From assembly GCF_013285385.1 (NCBI RefSeq), contig NZ_CP054212.1:682001-746000 (forward strand): a stretch of DNA of 64,000 bases, given 5' to 3'. Shown piece by piece: positions 41,546 to 51,297 of the stretch. Source of the DNA: Paramixta manurensis (GTDB taxonomy: Bacteria; Pseudomonadota; Gammaproteobacteria; Enterobacterales; Enterobacteriaceae). A model generated the notes under the pieces. That model searched no databases. It was not told where the DNA came from and saw only the letters and a list, made by a program, of their open reading frames with translations. Both the position numbers and the translations under genes were made by a program. The stretch's first letter is position 1. Every line of letters starts with the position of its first letter.

Positions 41546-42784
41546 ATGCAGGAACGACATGTTACCGGTAGCGATGCCGCTTTTTCCGGTGCGAGCAGCA
41601 ATAACCCTCTGGTTGCCGCCGCAAATCCCTTGCTTAATGCCATCCCACAGATTCGTCATTCCGTTGCTCATGACGATCCGGCCGGCTTACGCCAGCGCCT
41701 GATTGACGAAATCCGTACTTTTGAAATGACCAGCCAGCGTGCCGGGTTGCCGTATGAGGTGATTGTCGGCGCGCGTTACTGCCTGTGTACCGCGTTGGAT
41801 GAAGCGGCGGCGCTAACCCCATGGGGCAGCCGCGGCGTTTGGCCGGGCAGCGGGCTGTTGGTCACTTTTCATAATGAAACCTGGGGAGGAGAGAAGTTTT
41901 TCCAGTTGCTGGCAAAACTGTCGCAAAACCCGCGTGAGCATATCTGGCTGCTGGAGTTAATCAATTTCTGCCTGCTGATGGGGTTTGAAGGGCGTTACCG
42001 GGTGCTGGATAACGGGCGTTCGCAACTGGAAACCATTAAGCAGCGGCTACTGCAAATGATTCGCGGCGTGCGCGGAGGCTATGCGCCGCCATTATCTCCG
42101 CATCCGGAAGACCAGCCGGTAACGCGTAAAATGTGGCGGCCTGCGGTACCGCTGTGGGCCTGTACCGCATTGGTTGGATTCCTCGCGTGTCTGTTCTACA
42201 TCATTCTTAACTGGCGGCTTGGCGATTACACCAGCCCGGTGTTGGCTTCGGTTTACCAGACTTCGCTGCCGGAAGTGAAAATTCACAACCCGGCACCGCG
42301 TCCGCCCGCCGCGCTTAACCTGAAAGGCTTCCTGCGACCGGAGATTGAACAAGGGCTGGTTGCGGTGCGTGATGAAGCCGACCAAAGCGTGGTGATCCTA
42401 AAAGGCGATGGTCTGTTTACCTCTGGTTCAACGGCGGTACGTGGGCGCTATGACAACGTGATTGATCGGATTGCGCAGGCGATGAATAACGTCAGCGGGA
42501 AAATCCTCGTCATTGGCTATAGCGATAATGTTCCTATCCGCAGTGCGCGCTTTGCCTCTAACTATGAGCTCTCCATGGCTCGCGCCCAGTCAGTGCAGGA
42601 GATGCTACAAAAGCATCTGTCACAACCTGAACGTGTGAAAGCGGAAGGACGCGGTGAAACCAATCCGATCGCGCCAAATAACACCGCAGAAAATCGCGCC
42701 CGCAACCGTCGGGTGGAAATCACGCTGTTAGTTTCGCCGGAAAATACCCGGGCGGAGCTGAACGGATTGCAGCAAGGAAACTAA
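41546..42784 (+). CDS. tssL: Type VI membrane protein TssL with OmpA/MotB domain
   Basis: The 412-residue protein has the cytoplasmic hook-like DotU domain (about 25-185; YCLCTALDEAAALTPWG), one membrane helix (about 205-224) and a periplasmic OmpA-type peptidoglycan-binding domain (about 290-400; ILVIGYSDNVPIRS, ENRARNRRVEITLL). It is the extended TssL form that carries its own wall-anchoring module. The ATG at 41546 is used; a GTG at 41537 is a weaker option. It is followed by tssM after 3 nt. Confidence 0.94.
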   Translation: MQERHVTGSDAAFSGASSNNPLVAAANPLLNAIPQIRHSVAHDDPAGLRQRLIDEIRTFEMTSQRAGLPYEVIVGARYCLCTALDEAAALTPWGSRGVWPGSGLLVTFHNETWGGEKFFQLLAKLSQNPREHIWLLELINFCLLMGFEGRYRVLDNGRSQLETIKQRLLQMIRGVRGGYAPPLSPHPEDQPVTRKMWRPAVPLWACTALVGFLACLFYIILNWRLGDYTSPVLASVYQTSLPEVKIHNPAPRPPAALNLKGFLRPEIEQGLVAVRDEADQSVVILKGDGLFTSGSTAVRGRYDNVIDRIAQAMNNVSGKILVIGYSDNVPIRSARFASNYELSMARAQSVQEMLQKHLSQPERVKAEGRGETNPIAPNNTAENRARNRRVEITLLVSPENTRAELNGLQQGN

Positions 42785-42787
42785 CGG

Positions 42788-45700
42788 ATGCTGAATATTT
42801 TATTTTCCATTGTAACCAGCCGGTTGATGTGGGGATTTGTCGGCATCACCGCGCTGTCGTTTATTATCTGGGTGATTGGCCCGGTGTTCTCGATCGTTGA
42901 CTCACGCCCGTTGGAACCTGAGCAGAACCGAATGATCAGTATCGGTTTACTCTACCTGGTGTGGATCATCAGTAACGTGGTTCCGCGTATTTATAATGCC
43001 TGGCTTAACCGGAAGCTGGTTGGCAGCCTCAGCGCCTCGGCAGAAGAACCGGCGGTAGATGGCGATCGTAAACGCTTGACCAATGAAGAACAGGTGTTGG
43101 CCGATCGCTTTAATGAAGCGTCGCAACTGCTGAAAAAGGCCCATTTTACTAACGACGGCAAACGTAAACCGATTTGGGCACAGCGTTTTAGCCGCCAGTA
43201 TCTGTATCAACTACCGTGGTATGTGATTATTGGAGCGCCAGGCGCCGGAAAAACAACTGCGCTGGTCAACTCGGGTCTGCAATTCCCCTTGGCTGACCGT
43301 TTCGGTAAAACGGCACTACGCGGCATTGGCGGCACACGTAATTGCGATTGGTGGTTCACCAACGAAGCGGTATTACTTGATACCGCAGGGCGTTACACCA
43401 CGCAAGAGAGCCAGCAAGCGCAGGATGCCAGCGAATGGAAAAACTTTGTTGATCTGTTACGCAAATACCGTGGGCGCCAGCCGATCAACGGCGTGATCAT
43501 TACGGTCAGCGTTTCTGACCTGCTAACCCAATCGGCTGAAGCCTCACAGCAGCAAGCCATTTCGTTGCGCCAGCGTCTGGTTGAGTTACATGAGCAGTTA
43601 GGGATCCGCTTCCCGGTCTATGTGTTGGTCACCAAGGCCGATCTGCTCAAAGGTTTCCGCACCTACTTTGCCCGGTTTGACAAAGCGCAGCGCGACCAAA
43701 TTTGGGGTTTCACCTTTCCGTGGGAACGTTCAAAGCTGGCTGATTTTGATCTTCAAGGCGCGTTTACCCAAGAGTATGCGCTGTTGCAGCAGCGGCTGGA
43801 TGCCGGCTTGCCTGATACCTTATTACAAGAGGGTGAAGCGCAGGCCCGCGCTGAAACCTATCTGTTCCCGCAGGAGTTCGCTGCATTGCGTCCGTTGTTA
43901 GCGGAGTACCTCAGCACGGTCTTTGCCCGCTCTAACTTTGAAACGCAATTCTCACCGCGCGGCATCTACTTTGCCAGCGGCACGCAAGAAGGTCTGCCGT
44001 TTGACCGTGTCATGGGCGAACTGAATCGTGCGCTAAAACTCCCACCAGATGGGGGCCAAAGTGGTAAGAGCGATGCCTGGAATAACGTTAATAAAGAAGC
44101 GCCGATTCCGGGCAATAAAGGGCAAAGTTTCTTCTTAAAGAACCTGCTGCAAAATGTGATTTTCCAGGAGTCCGGGCTGGCGGGGAGCAACCGTTGGTGG
44201 GAGTTCCGTAACCGTGCGGTGTTATGGTCAGGCTACGTAGCGTTGCTGGCGGTGTTAGTGATTGCCGGTATTCTGTGGCTAACCAGCTTTGGTAACAACA
44301 AGGCTTACCTGAAAGAGGTTGAGGCGAAGGTGCCTGGCGTGGAGCGCCAAAGTCAGACGCTGCAGGCGAATGGCGAAAGCGATCTCTTCTCGTTACTGCC
44401 GTTCTTAAACAGCGTGCTACATCTGCCGGAGAGTGAGGACTTTGATCTCAACTCGCCGCCGATAACGCACCGGATGGGGTTGTATCGGGGCGTGGAAGTC
44501 AGCGATGCCACCCAGGCGTTGTATCAAAAATCGCTAAAACAACTGCTGTTACCGCAGGTGGCGCAGTTAATTACCGGTTGGTTACGTAATGATAACGGGA
44601 CCGACGCTGATTACAGCTACGAAGCGCTGAAAGCGTATCAGATGCTGTATCAACCCAAACACTATGACGGCAAGTTTCTTCATGCCTGGATAATGTTGAA
44701 TATTCAGCGCAACCTGCCGCAGAACGTAACTCAGGCGCAAATTAAGCAGCTTGAATGGCATCTGACTCAGCTCTTGGAGACGCAAATTCAGGCATCGCCG
44801 TATGCCAGGGATGATGAGTTGGTAAAGCGCGAGCAGGCGCTGATTAATCAGATGCCGCTCTCAGCGCGTGTCTATGGCCGCCTGAAGCGCCTGCTGGAAC
44901 GTGATGAAAACTTAAAACCGGTGTCGTTGGTGTCGCTTGGCGGCCCGCAAAGTGAACTGGCCTTTTCGCGTAAGAGCGGTAAATCGGTGAGCGACGGCAT
45001 TCCCGGTCTGTTTACCCCGAATGGTTATTGGGAGAGCTTCAACAAAAATATTGATAGTGTCACCGCCGCGCTGCATCAGGACGATCAATGGGTGTTAGGC
45101 GCTGCCTCGCAGGATGAGGACAAGCAGCAAACCGATAATGCGGTGCGCCAGTTGTACATGAGTGACTTTATTCGCCAGTGGGATAGCCTGCTAACCGATA
45201 TTCAACTGAATAATAGCGCCGATCTTTCGCAACGTATCAATACCGCGCGCCTACTTTCTAGCGGCAATTCACCGTTACGTAAACTGGTGATTAATCTCAG
45301 CCATAACCTCATGCTGGAGCGGGTTCCTGACATGGATGGCAAAGGGCAAAACGGCGCAGCGGACAATGACGATAGCAGCGCGGCGCGAACCTTGCAGGCG
45401 CTATTCCGTTCGCGGCAAAACACCACCGCCGCCGCTGTGCAGCAGCAGACGCCGGAACAGGCGGTGACCGCGCACTTTGCGCCGATTATTGAGTTGGCGC
45501 AGCCGTTGGAGAAAGGCGGAAAAACCATCGTGTTTGATGATTTCATCAAACAAATCGATGAGCTTTACCGCTATTTAACCGCGGTGCAAGACGCCGCGAA
45601 TAGCGGGATGCCGCCGCCAGCCGGAGACTCCATTAGCCGTTTGCAAGCCAGCGCCGGACGCTTACCCGGCTCGTTGCAAAATATGTTTACCAGCATGGCC

Positions 45701-46426
45701 GTCGGGGCCAGCAGTGACACGCAGCGCCGGGATTTAGAGAACGTACGTAAGCGGATTAATGTTGAGGTAGGGAGTTTCTGTCGGCAGGCAATTGCCGGGC
45801 GTTACCCGCTTTCGCGCACAGGGCGAGCTGAAGTGACACCGGATGACTTAGCGCGGATGTTCGCGCCGGGTACCGGTTTAATGGATGCCTTTTTCCGCGA
45901 TAACTTAGCCAATAAGGTGGATACCACCCAATCGCGTTGGCGCTTCACGCCGGGCATTGACGGGAAGACGCTACCGGGCGGCGAAAGTATCCTACGGCCG
46001 TTCCAGCAGGCGCAAAACATTCGTGATGCCTTCTTTGCCAATGGCGCCACCACGCCAGCGTTCCGCGTCACCATTAGAACGGTACGCATGGATAACGATA
46101 TTCTTAATTTGACGCTCGATGTCGATGGGCAGTTATTGCGCTACAGCCACGGACCGCAAGCGGTTCAACTGGTCAGTTGGCCAGGAAGTGGCGGAACCAA
46201 TCAGGTGCGCATGCAGCTCGGGTTAACCAATGGTACCACTTCAACGCTGGTCACTAATGGTTCCTGGGCGCTCAATCGTTTCTTTGACCGCGCTCAATTG
46301 GCCTCGGGCAGCAGCAGCCTGAGTCGCCAGGCGACCTTCAACGTCGACGGGCATCACGTCACGCTGGAGTTTACGCCAAATAGCATCCGTAATCCGTTTC
46401 AGCTCCCCGGGTTCTCATGCCCATAG
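42788..46426 (+). CDS. tssM: Type VI inner-membrane core protein TssM
   Basis: TssM (1212 residues, normal size) spans the periplasm and forms the channel core with TssJ and TssL. It has two N-terminal helices (about 10-32 and 50-68), a cytoplasmic ATPase-like domain with an intact Walker A (GAPGAGKTT, 149-157), a third membrane helix (about 478-500) and a large periplasmic part ending in the TssJ-binding C-terminal domain. An intact Walker A suggests nucleotide binding. It is 3 nt from tssL. Confidence 0.95.
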   Translation: MLNILFSIVTSRLMWGFVGITALSFIIWVIGPVFSIVDSRPLEPEQNRMISIGLLYLVWIISNVVPRIYNAWLNRKLVGSLSASAEEPAVDGDRKRLTNEEQVLADRFNEASQLLKKAHFTNDGKRKPIWAQRFSRQYLYQLPWYVIIGAPGAGKTTALVNSGLQFPLADRFGKTALRGIGGTRNCDWWFTNEAVLLDTAGRYTTQESQQAQDASEWKNFVDLLRKYRGRQPINGVIITVSVSDLLTQSAEASQQQAISLRQRLVELHEQLGIRFPVYVLVTKADLLKGFRTYFARFDKAQRDQIWGFTFPWERSKLADFDLQGAFTQEYALLQQRLDAGLPDTLLQEGEAQARAETYLFPQEFAALRPLLAEYLSTVFARSNFETQFSPRGIYFASGTQEGLPFDRVMGELNRALKLPPDGGQSGKSDAWNNVNKEAPIPGNKGQSFFLKNLLQNVIFQESGLAGSNRWWEFRNRAVLWSGYVALLAVLVIAGILWLTSFGNNKAYLKEVEAKVPGVERQSQTLQANGESDLFSLLPFLNSVLHLPESEDFDLNSPPITHRMGLYRGVEVSDATQALYQKSLKQLLLPQVAQLITGWLRNDNGTDADYSYEALKAYQMLYQPKHYDGKFLHAWIMLNIQRNLPQNVTQAQIKQLEWHLTQLLETQIQASPYARDDELVKREQALINQMPLSARVYGRLKRLLERDENLKPVSLVSLGGPQSELAFSRKSGKSVSDGIPGLFTPNGYWESFNKNIDSVTAALHQDDQWVLGAASQDEDKQQTDNAVRQLYMSDFIRQWDSLLTDIQLNNSADLSQRINTARLLSSGNSPLRKLVINLSHNLMLERVPDMDGKGQNGAADNDDSSAARTLQALFRSRQNTTAAAVQQQTPEQAVTAHFAPIIELAQPLEKGGKTIVFDDFIKQIDELYRYLTAVQDAANSGMPPPAGDSISRLQASAGRLPGSLQNMFTSMAVGASSDTQRRDLENVRKRINVEVGSFCRQAIAGRYPLSRTGRAEVTPDDLARMFAPGTGLMDAFFRDNLANKVDTTQSRWRFTPGIDGKTLPGGESILRPFQQAQNIRDAFFANGATTPAFRVTIRTVRMDNDILNLTLDVDGQLLRYSHGPQAVQLVSWPGSGGTNQVRMQLGLTNGTTSTLVTNGSWALNRFFDRAQLASGSSSLSRQATFNVDGHHVTLEFTPNSIRNPFQLPGFSCP

Positions 46427-46442
46427 CCGCAAGGAAATGAAG

Positions 46443-47153
46443 ATGAGCCACTATCCTGCGATTGGCTGGTACGGCAAATTGCCCAGTGCCGGTGACTTTT
46501 TGCAGCGCCGTTTTCCCGATGCGTTAACCAAACAGTGGACTCACTGGTTTCAGGTGGGATTACTTAACTGGCAAAAAAGTGAAGAGCAGCGTGCGGGCGA
46601 AGCCCGCCAGTTTAGCAATGCGCCGGTTTGGAATTTTGTGGTACCGCCGATGTTAGGCGGGCAATTGGTACAAATGGGTTGCCTGTTGCCCGCGCGCGAT
46701 AGCGTCGGGCGGCAATATCCGATTTGCGCATTGTGCAGTTTTACCCCGGCAGAATGGAATCCGCAGCAATTGGCGTTAGCGGGAGAATGGTATCAACAGT
46801 TGGGCCGCACCCTATTGCATGCGGTACGCAATGGTTATTCGGTTGAACAGCTTGACCAGGCGCTGCTGGCCATTCCGGCGCCGCCGGTTCCCGACGAAGA
46901 GGGGCGCTCGGATATTTTTGATGTGATTGGTTATGGTGACAATGTCAGTACCTTGAGCTGGAAACAGGCATCGGATTGCTTCGATCCGCAGCAATACACC
47001 AGTTTCTGGTGGACCAACCAAACCGATGGTTATCCGTTATATACCCATGTGCACAGCGGTAACTTCACCAGCCAGTTGTTCTCACTGCTGTTTGATCCGG
47101 CAGGAGGCGCGCGGCCTGGACGCCATGGTCTTTATCCGCCAATGTTTGAGTAG
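46443..47153 (+). CDS. tagF: Type VI accessory/post-translational repressor TagF
   Basis: The 236-residue protein has the TagF (DUF2094) signature IGWYGKLPSAGDFLQRRFPD at the N-terminus. In Pseudomonas TagF represses the H1 type VI system by acting on Fha. The ATG at 46443 has a well-spaced AAGGA site; the ATG at 46437 sits too close to it. It follows tssM by 16 nt and precedes tssA. With fha and pppA also in the cluster, post-translational control of firing is likely. Confidence 0.9.
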   Translation: MSHYPAIGWYGKLPSAGDFLQRRFPDALTKQWTHWFQVGLLNWQKSEEQRAGEARQFSNAPVWNFVVPPMLGGQLVQMGCLLPARDSVGRQYPICALCSFTPAEWNPQQLALAGEWYQQLGRTLLHAVRNGYSVEQLDQALLAIPAPPVPDEEGRSDIFDVIGYGDNVSTLSWKQASDCFDPQQYTSFWWTNQTDGYPLYTHVHSGNFTSQLFSLLFDPAGGARPGRHGLYPPMFE

Positions 47154-47179
47154 TAATTTCGCAAGCGACAGGAACAGAT

Positions 47180-48205
47180 ATGAATATCGATGCGCTCTTG
47201 GCTCCGGTAAGCAGTGAACGCCCTTGTGGGGAAAACCTGGAATACGATGCCGACTATATGGCCATGGAGCAGGCCAGCGAGGGGAAGGCTGAGCAGCAGT
47301 TTGGCGATACCATCATTCCGGCGGAGCCGGCGGATTGGACCAAGGTTGAACGGTTGGCGACCAGTTTGCTGACCCGCACCAAAGATTTACGAGTGATGTT
47401 AGCACTTACTCGCGCCTGGACGCAGTTAAAGGGGCTGTCTGGCTATGCAAATGGCCTGCAACTGATTAAGCAGGCCTTGTTACTCTACTGGGAGCCGTTG
47501 TATCCGTTGCTGGAAGAGTATGGCGAACGCGATCCTTTTTACCGCATCAACGCGTTAGGCGCGTTGGGAGACAAATCCGCGTTAACCGCAGCGCTGCGTC
47601 AGGCTTCGTTATTACGTAGCGCCTCGGATGAAATCACTCTGCGTGATGCCTGTTCTTTACTTGATGGCAGTAAAAGCGATGTAGCCGGTTATCCCGGCGG
47701 GCGTGCGCGGCTGGTAGATGAGTTGGCACGTGGCGGTCAGCCGGGTATTGATGCGATTATCAGCATAAGTGAGCGGTTACAAACAATTAGCGAAACGCTG
47801 ATCGAACACCTCGGTGAAACCGGCGTGCCGGAAATAGAGCAGCTACAGAAATCGATAAATTTAGTCGCCCAGGCGTGCTCGGCAACCGATCTTTCAACCC
47901 TGCTGCCTTCCGGTGCGAGTGGCGATGAAGCCGAACCCGTTGCCGCTGCCGAAACAACGGTCACCGCAAAACCAACGCGCGCCGCTGCCGATTGGCGGAG
48001 TGCTCAGCTCAGCTCACGCGCCGATGCGCAATTGATGCTGGAAAAAGTAAAGCACTACTTCACACAGCACGAACCCAGCCATCCGGCACCTTTGATGATT
48101 GACCGCGTACAGCGGCTAATCGAGCTTGATTTTATGGACATTATTCGCGACCTGGCGCCGGACGGCGTCAATCAACTGGAAAATATTTTTGGTCGTCGCG
48201 ACTGA
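47180..48205 (+). CDS. tssA: Type VI baseplate/sheath cap protein TssA
   Basis: The 341-residue protein has the ImpA N-terminal domain (PVSSERPCGENLEYDADYMA, LKGLSGYANGLQLIKQALLL) shared by TssA proteins. A variable linker and a short C-terminal region (ADAQLMLEKVKHYFTQHEPS, FMDIIRDLAPDGVNQL) follow, typical of the short TssA class. TssA recruits baseplate and sheath components during assembly. It lies between tagF and tssB. Confidence 0.92.
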   Translation: MNIDALLAPVSSERPCGENLEYDADYMAMEQASEGKAEQQFGDTIIPAEPADWTKVERLATSLLTRTKDLRVMLALTRAWTQLKGLSGYANGLQLIKQALLLYWEPLYPLLEEYGERDPFYRINALGALGDKSALTAALRQASLLRSASDEITLRDACSLLDGSKSDVAGYPGGRARLVDELARGGQPGIDAIISISERLQTISETLIEHLGETGVPEIEQLQKSINLVAQACSATDLSTLLPSGASGDEAEPVAAAETTVTAKPTRAAADWRSAQLSSRADAQLMLEKVKHYFTQHEPSHPAPLMIDRVQRLIELDFMDIIRDLAPDGVNQLENIFGRRD

Positions 48206-48280
48206 TTAAACCCGATACGGCAGCGAGGCTGAGAGCGCCGCCTGCTTAATGTTTGTTGCGCATATCCAATGGAGAAAACC

Positions 48281-48808
48281 ATGGCAACCAGTAAATCCAG
48301 CGGGCAGAAATTTATCGCCCGAAATCGCGCGCCACGCGTACAGATTGAATACGATGTGGAGATCTACGGCGCGGAACGAAAAATTCAACTGCCCTTCGTC
48401 ATGGGCGTGATGTCCGATCTGGTCGGTAAACCTGTCGATCCGCAACCGAGCGTCGATGAGCGTAAATTTCTCGAAATCGATATCGATAATTTTGATGAGC
48501 GCATGAAAGCGCTGAGACCGCGTGTCGCGTTCCAGGCCGACAACACGCTGACCGGCGACGGGCGTTTGAACATCGATCTGACGTTTGAAAGCATGGATGA
48601 TTTCTCACCGGATGCGGTGGCCCGCAAAGTGGAGCCGCTCAGCCAATTGCTGGATGCGCGCACGCAACTTTCCAACTTACTGACCTATATGGACGGTAAA
48701 AACGGCGCGGAAGAGCTGATTTCAAAAATTTTGCAGGATCCGACTTTGCTGAAGTCATTGACGCATCTGCCGAAATCCGATCAATCGGCGAAAGATAGCG
48801 AGGAGTAA
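48281..48808 (+). CDS. tssB: Type VI contractile sheath small subunit TssB
   Basis: TssB (175 residues) pairs with TssC in the contractile sheath. The N-terminus NRAPRVQIEYDVEIYGAERK, the LPFVMGVMSDLVG motif and the FEIDIDNFDERM-like segment are family hallmarks. The ATG at 48281 is selected because GGAG lies upstream at 48270; the ORF start at 48269 would put the ATG on that site. tssC follows 3 nt later, as usual. Confidence 0.95.
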   Translation: MATSKSSGQKFIARNRAPRVQIEYDVEIYGAERKIQLPFVMGVMSDLVGKPVDPQPSVDERKFLEIDIDNFDERMKALRPRVAFQADNTLTGDGRLNIDLTFESMDDFSPDAVARKVEPLSQLLDARTQLSNLLTYMDGKNGAEELISKILQDPTLLKSLTHLPKSDQSAKDSEE

Positions 48809-48811
48809 TCA

Positions 48812-50314
48812 ATGAGTAATCCTTCTCAACAGCAGTCCCAGCCAGAGCAGCAGGGCAGTTATAGCCAGGATGAATTCAGCGCGTTGCTGAATAAAGAGTT
48901 CCGTCCGAAGAGCGACCAGGCGCGAGCGGCGGTGGAAAGCGCGGTAAAAACGCTGGCGCAGCAAGCGCTGGAAAATACCGTCACGGTTTCTAGCGACGCT
49001 TATCGCACCATTCAGGCGTTAATTGCTGAAATCGACGAAAAACTCTCTCAACAGGTTAACCAGATTATTCACCATGACGATTTCCAAAAACTGGAAGGCG
49101 CGTGGCGTGGCCTGAGCTACCTGGTCAATAACACCGAAACGGACGAAATGCTGAAAATCCGTTTTATGAGCATTTCGAAGCAGGAACTGGGCCGAACCTT
49201 AAAGCGCTATAAAGGCGTGGGTTGGGATCAAAGCCCGATTTTCAAGAAAATCTATGAAGAAGAGTACGGCCAGTTTGGCGGCGAGCCTTTTGGTTGCCTG
49301 GTGGGCGATTACTACTTCGATCATAGCCCGCAAGACGTGGAACTGCTGGGTGAAATGGCGCGTATTGGCGCCGCGTCGCACTGCCCGTTTATTACCGGCA
49401 CCGCGCCGACCGTCATGCAGATGGAATCCTGGCAGGAACTGGCGAACCCGCGCGATCTCACCAAGATTTTCCAGAATACCGAATACGCTGCCTGGCGTAG
49501 CCTGCGTGAATCGGAAGATGCGCGCTATCTTGGCCTAGTGATGCCGCGTTTCTTATCGCGTCTGCCTTACGGTATTCGTACCAATCCGGTGGATAGCTTT
49601 GATTTTGAAGAAGAAACCGACGGCGCTAACCATAGCCACTATACCTGGACTAACGCGGCCTACGCGATGGCGGCCAATATCAACCGCTCATTTAAAGAGT
49701 ACGGCTGGTGCACCTCAATTCGCGGTGTGGAATCCGGCGGCGCGGTAGAAGACTTACCGTGTCACACCTTCCCGAGCGATGACGGCGGCGTGGACATGAA
49801 ATGCCCAACCGAAATCGCGATTAGCGATCGTCGCGAAGCGGAACTGGCGAAAAATGGCTTTATGCCGCTGGTACACCGTAAAAACTCTGATTTCGCCGCA
49901 TTTATCGGCGCGCAGTCACTGCAAAAACCGGCGGAGTATCACGATGCTGACGCGACGGCTAACGCACGTCTCTCTGCGCGTTTGCCCTATCTGTTTGCTT
50001 GCTGCCGTTTCGCCCACTACCTGAAGTGTATTGTGCGCGACAAAATCGGTTCGTTCCGTGAGCGCGATGAGATGGAGCGCTGGTTGAATGATTGGGTGAT
50101 GAACTATGTGGATGGCGATCCGGCTAACTCCTCACAGGAAACCAAATCTCGTAAGCCACTGGCGGCGGCAGAAGTGCAGGTGCAGGAAATTGAAGATAAC
50201 CCAGGTTATTACGCAGCGAAATTCTTCCTGCGTCCGCATTATCAACTGGAAGGGTTAACCGTTTCTCTGCGACTGGTTTCTAAATTGCCATCGCTGAAAT
50301 CAAATGATGCGTAA
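48812..50314 (+). CDS. tssC: Type VI contractile sheath large subunit TssC
   Basis: TssC (500 residues) forms the sheath with TssB. Visible hallmarks include WRGLSYLVNNTETDEMLKIR, GDYYFDHSPQDVELLGEMAR, AANINRSFKEYGWCTSIRGV and the C-terminal FFLRPHYQLEGLTVSLRLVS. The length is normal. A 127-bp palindromic repeat begins 5 nt after the stop, separating tssC from the hcp leader. Confidence 0.96.
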   Translation: MSNPSQQQSQPEQQGSYSQDEFSALLNKEFRPKSDQARAAVESAVKTLAQQALENTVTVSSDAYRTIQALIAEIDEKLSQQVNQIIHHDDFQKLEGAWRGLSYLVNNTETDEMLKIRFMSISKQELGRTLKRYKGVGWDQSPIFKKIYEEEYGQFGGEPFGCLVGDYYFDHSPQDVELLGEMARIGAASHCPFITGTAPTVMQMESWQELANPRDLTKIFQNTEYAAWRSLRESEDARYLGLVMPRFLSRLPYGIRTNPVDSFDFEEETDGANHSHYTWTNAAYAMAANINRSFKEYGWCTSIRGVESGGAVEDLPCHTFPSDDGGVDMKCPTEIAISDRREAELAKNGFMPLVHRKNSDFAAFIGAQSLQKPAEYHDADATANARLSARLPYLFACCRFAHYLKCIVRDKIGSFRERDEMERWLNDWVMNYVDGDPANSSQETKSRKPLAAAEVQVQEIEDNPGYYAAKFFLRPHYQLEGLTVSLRLVSKLPSLKSNDA

Positions 50315-50318
50315 TGCA

Positions 50319-50445
50319 TATACCCTAAATAATTCGAGTTGCAGAAAGGCAGCAAACGAGTGAATCCCGATGAGCTTACTAAAATAAGTGATTCGGGTGA
50401 GCGAATGCCGCTAACGCATCTGCAACTTGAAGTATGACGGGTATA
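50319..50445 (+). repeat. 127-bp palindromic MITE-like element, copy 1
   Basis: The element starts TATACCC and ends GGGTATA, with extended imperfect terminal inverted repeats (AATTCGAGTTGCAG / CTGCAACTTGAAGTATGACG). It is near-identical to the element at 50581 and in the same orientation. Comparable repeats are scattered in Serratia, Pectobacterium and relatives as I recall. It has no coding capacity, so mobilisation in trans is inferred. Confidence 0.88.
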
Positions 50446-50471
50446 AAAGAATCCGGTTATTTATTACCCTC

Positions 50472-50582
50472 TAAATAAATAACCGTATCTCTGAAATATC
50501 CATGTAGCGATATTTAAGAGCGAGGCAGAGGTAAAATATGGACTGTTTTATTCAGCCCCATGCTTTCCTGTTTGCCATATTA
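50472..50582 (+). repeat. hcp leader element, copy 1 (interrupted downstream)
   Basis: This stretch of about 110 bp matches 52331-52442 with one substitution and a 2-nt length difference near its 5' end. It can fold as TCTCTG-AAATATC-loop-GATATTT-bulge-CAGAGG (50488-50531). The 3' strand of the outer stem contains the AGAGG that would serve the ATG at 50538. The small ORF from 50538 stops after 18 codons because repeat element 2 begins inside it. Confidence 0.85.
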
Positions 50583-50707
50583 TGCCCTAAATAATTCGAG
50601 TTGCAGGAAGGCTGCAAGAGAGTGAATCCCGATGAGCTTACTAAAGTAAGTGATTCGGGTGAGCGAATGCTGCTAACGCATCTGCAACTTGAAGTATGAC
50701 GGGTATA
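50581..50707 (+). repeat. 127-bp palindromic MITE-like element, copy 2, inserted in the hcp1 leader
   Basis: It has the same length, orientation and ends (TATGCCC, GGGTATA) as copy 1. The paralogous hcp2 leader lacks it: CATATTA-GTGC there corresponds to CATAT-element-CTGC here. This gives a clean empty site and shows insertion at a TA dinucleotide, duplicated as the element's outer TA pair. Confidence 0.9.
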
Positions 50708-50749
50708 CTGCTTTTTAAAAGCAATCTTAACTAACAAAGAGAAGATCTT

Positions 50750-51232
50750 ATGGCTATTGATATGTTTTTGAAAGTTGACGGTGTAAGCGGCGAATCGAAA
50801 GATTCTAACCACACCGGTTGGACTGATATCACCTCTTTTTCCTGGGGCGCGTCTCAACCGGGAAATATGGCAGTTGGCGGCGGCGGCGGTGCCGGTAAAG
50901 TTAACTTTAACGATCTGAATGTTAAAGCTTTAATTGATAAGTCAACAACTGCATTGCTAAAACACTGTTCCAGTGGAAAACATCTTACCAAGATTGAGTT
51001 ATCAGTTTGTAAAGCTGGTGGTCAGCAAGTCGAATATACGCGGATTACATTGGAAGACGTTCTCGTCACATCAGTACAATATACTGGTTCAAATGATGGC
51101 GAATTGGTTGGGGTTTCCTACGCATTCCAGGCTGCTAAGGTTAAACAGCAGTATTGGGAGCAAACTTCCTCTGGTGGTAAAGGCGCAGAAAGTAGCGCTG
51201 GCTGGAATATTAAAGAGAATAAAGAAGCCTAA
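50750..51232 (+). CDS. hcp: Type VI tube/effector carrier protein Hcp, copy 1
   Basis: Hcp hexamers form the inner tube, and their lumen carries small effectors. The 160-residue protein has the family segments MAIDMFLKVDGVSGESKDSN, SFSWGASQPG and VSYAFQAAKVKQQYWEQT. It differs from Hcp copy 2 at only a few residues (about ten), but the codons differ much more. The next gene is the Tae4 amidase, so this Hcp is probably its carrier. A 127-bp element lies between the leader and this gene. Confidence 0.96.
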   Translation: MAIDMFLKVDGVSGESKDSNHTGWTDITSFSWGASQPGNMAVGGGGGAGKVNFNDLNVKALIDKSTTALLKHCSSGKHLTKIELSVCKAGGQQVEYTRITLEDVLVTSVQYTGSNDGELVGVSYAFQAAKVKQQYWEQTSSGGKGAESSAGWNIKENKEA

Positions 51233-51297
51233 TTAGCTGCCCGCTCCTCTTGGGGTGGGTAAAGTAACACTGTTTTATTGCAAAAGGAGGTGACGTT

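Larger units (their letters stand above)
50315..50749 (+). other. tssC-hcp1 intergenic region with two palindromic elements and the hcp leader
   Basis: This 435-bp gap consists of repeat element 1 (50319-50445), a short spacer, leader copy 1 (50472-50582), repeat element 2 (50581-50707) and a 42-nt hcp-proximal stretch. Without the two 127-bp elements the gap would be about 180 bp. Confidence 0.8.

Noticed and set aside
50552..50857. Minus-strand frame of 101 codons across the hcp1 start
   Set aside because: It runs through the palindromic repeat and hcp1 antisense, with no ribosome-binding site or family features.
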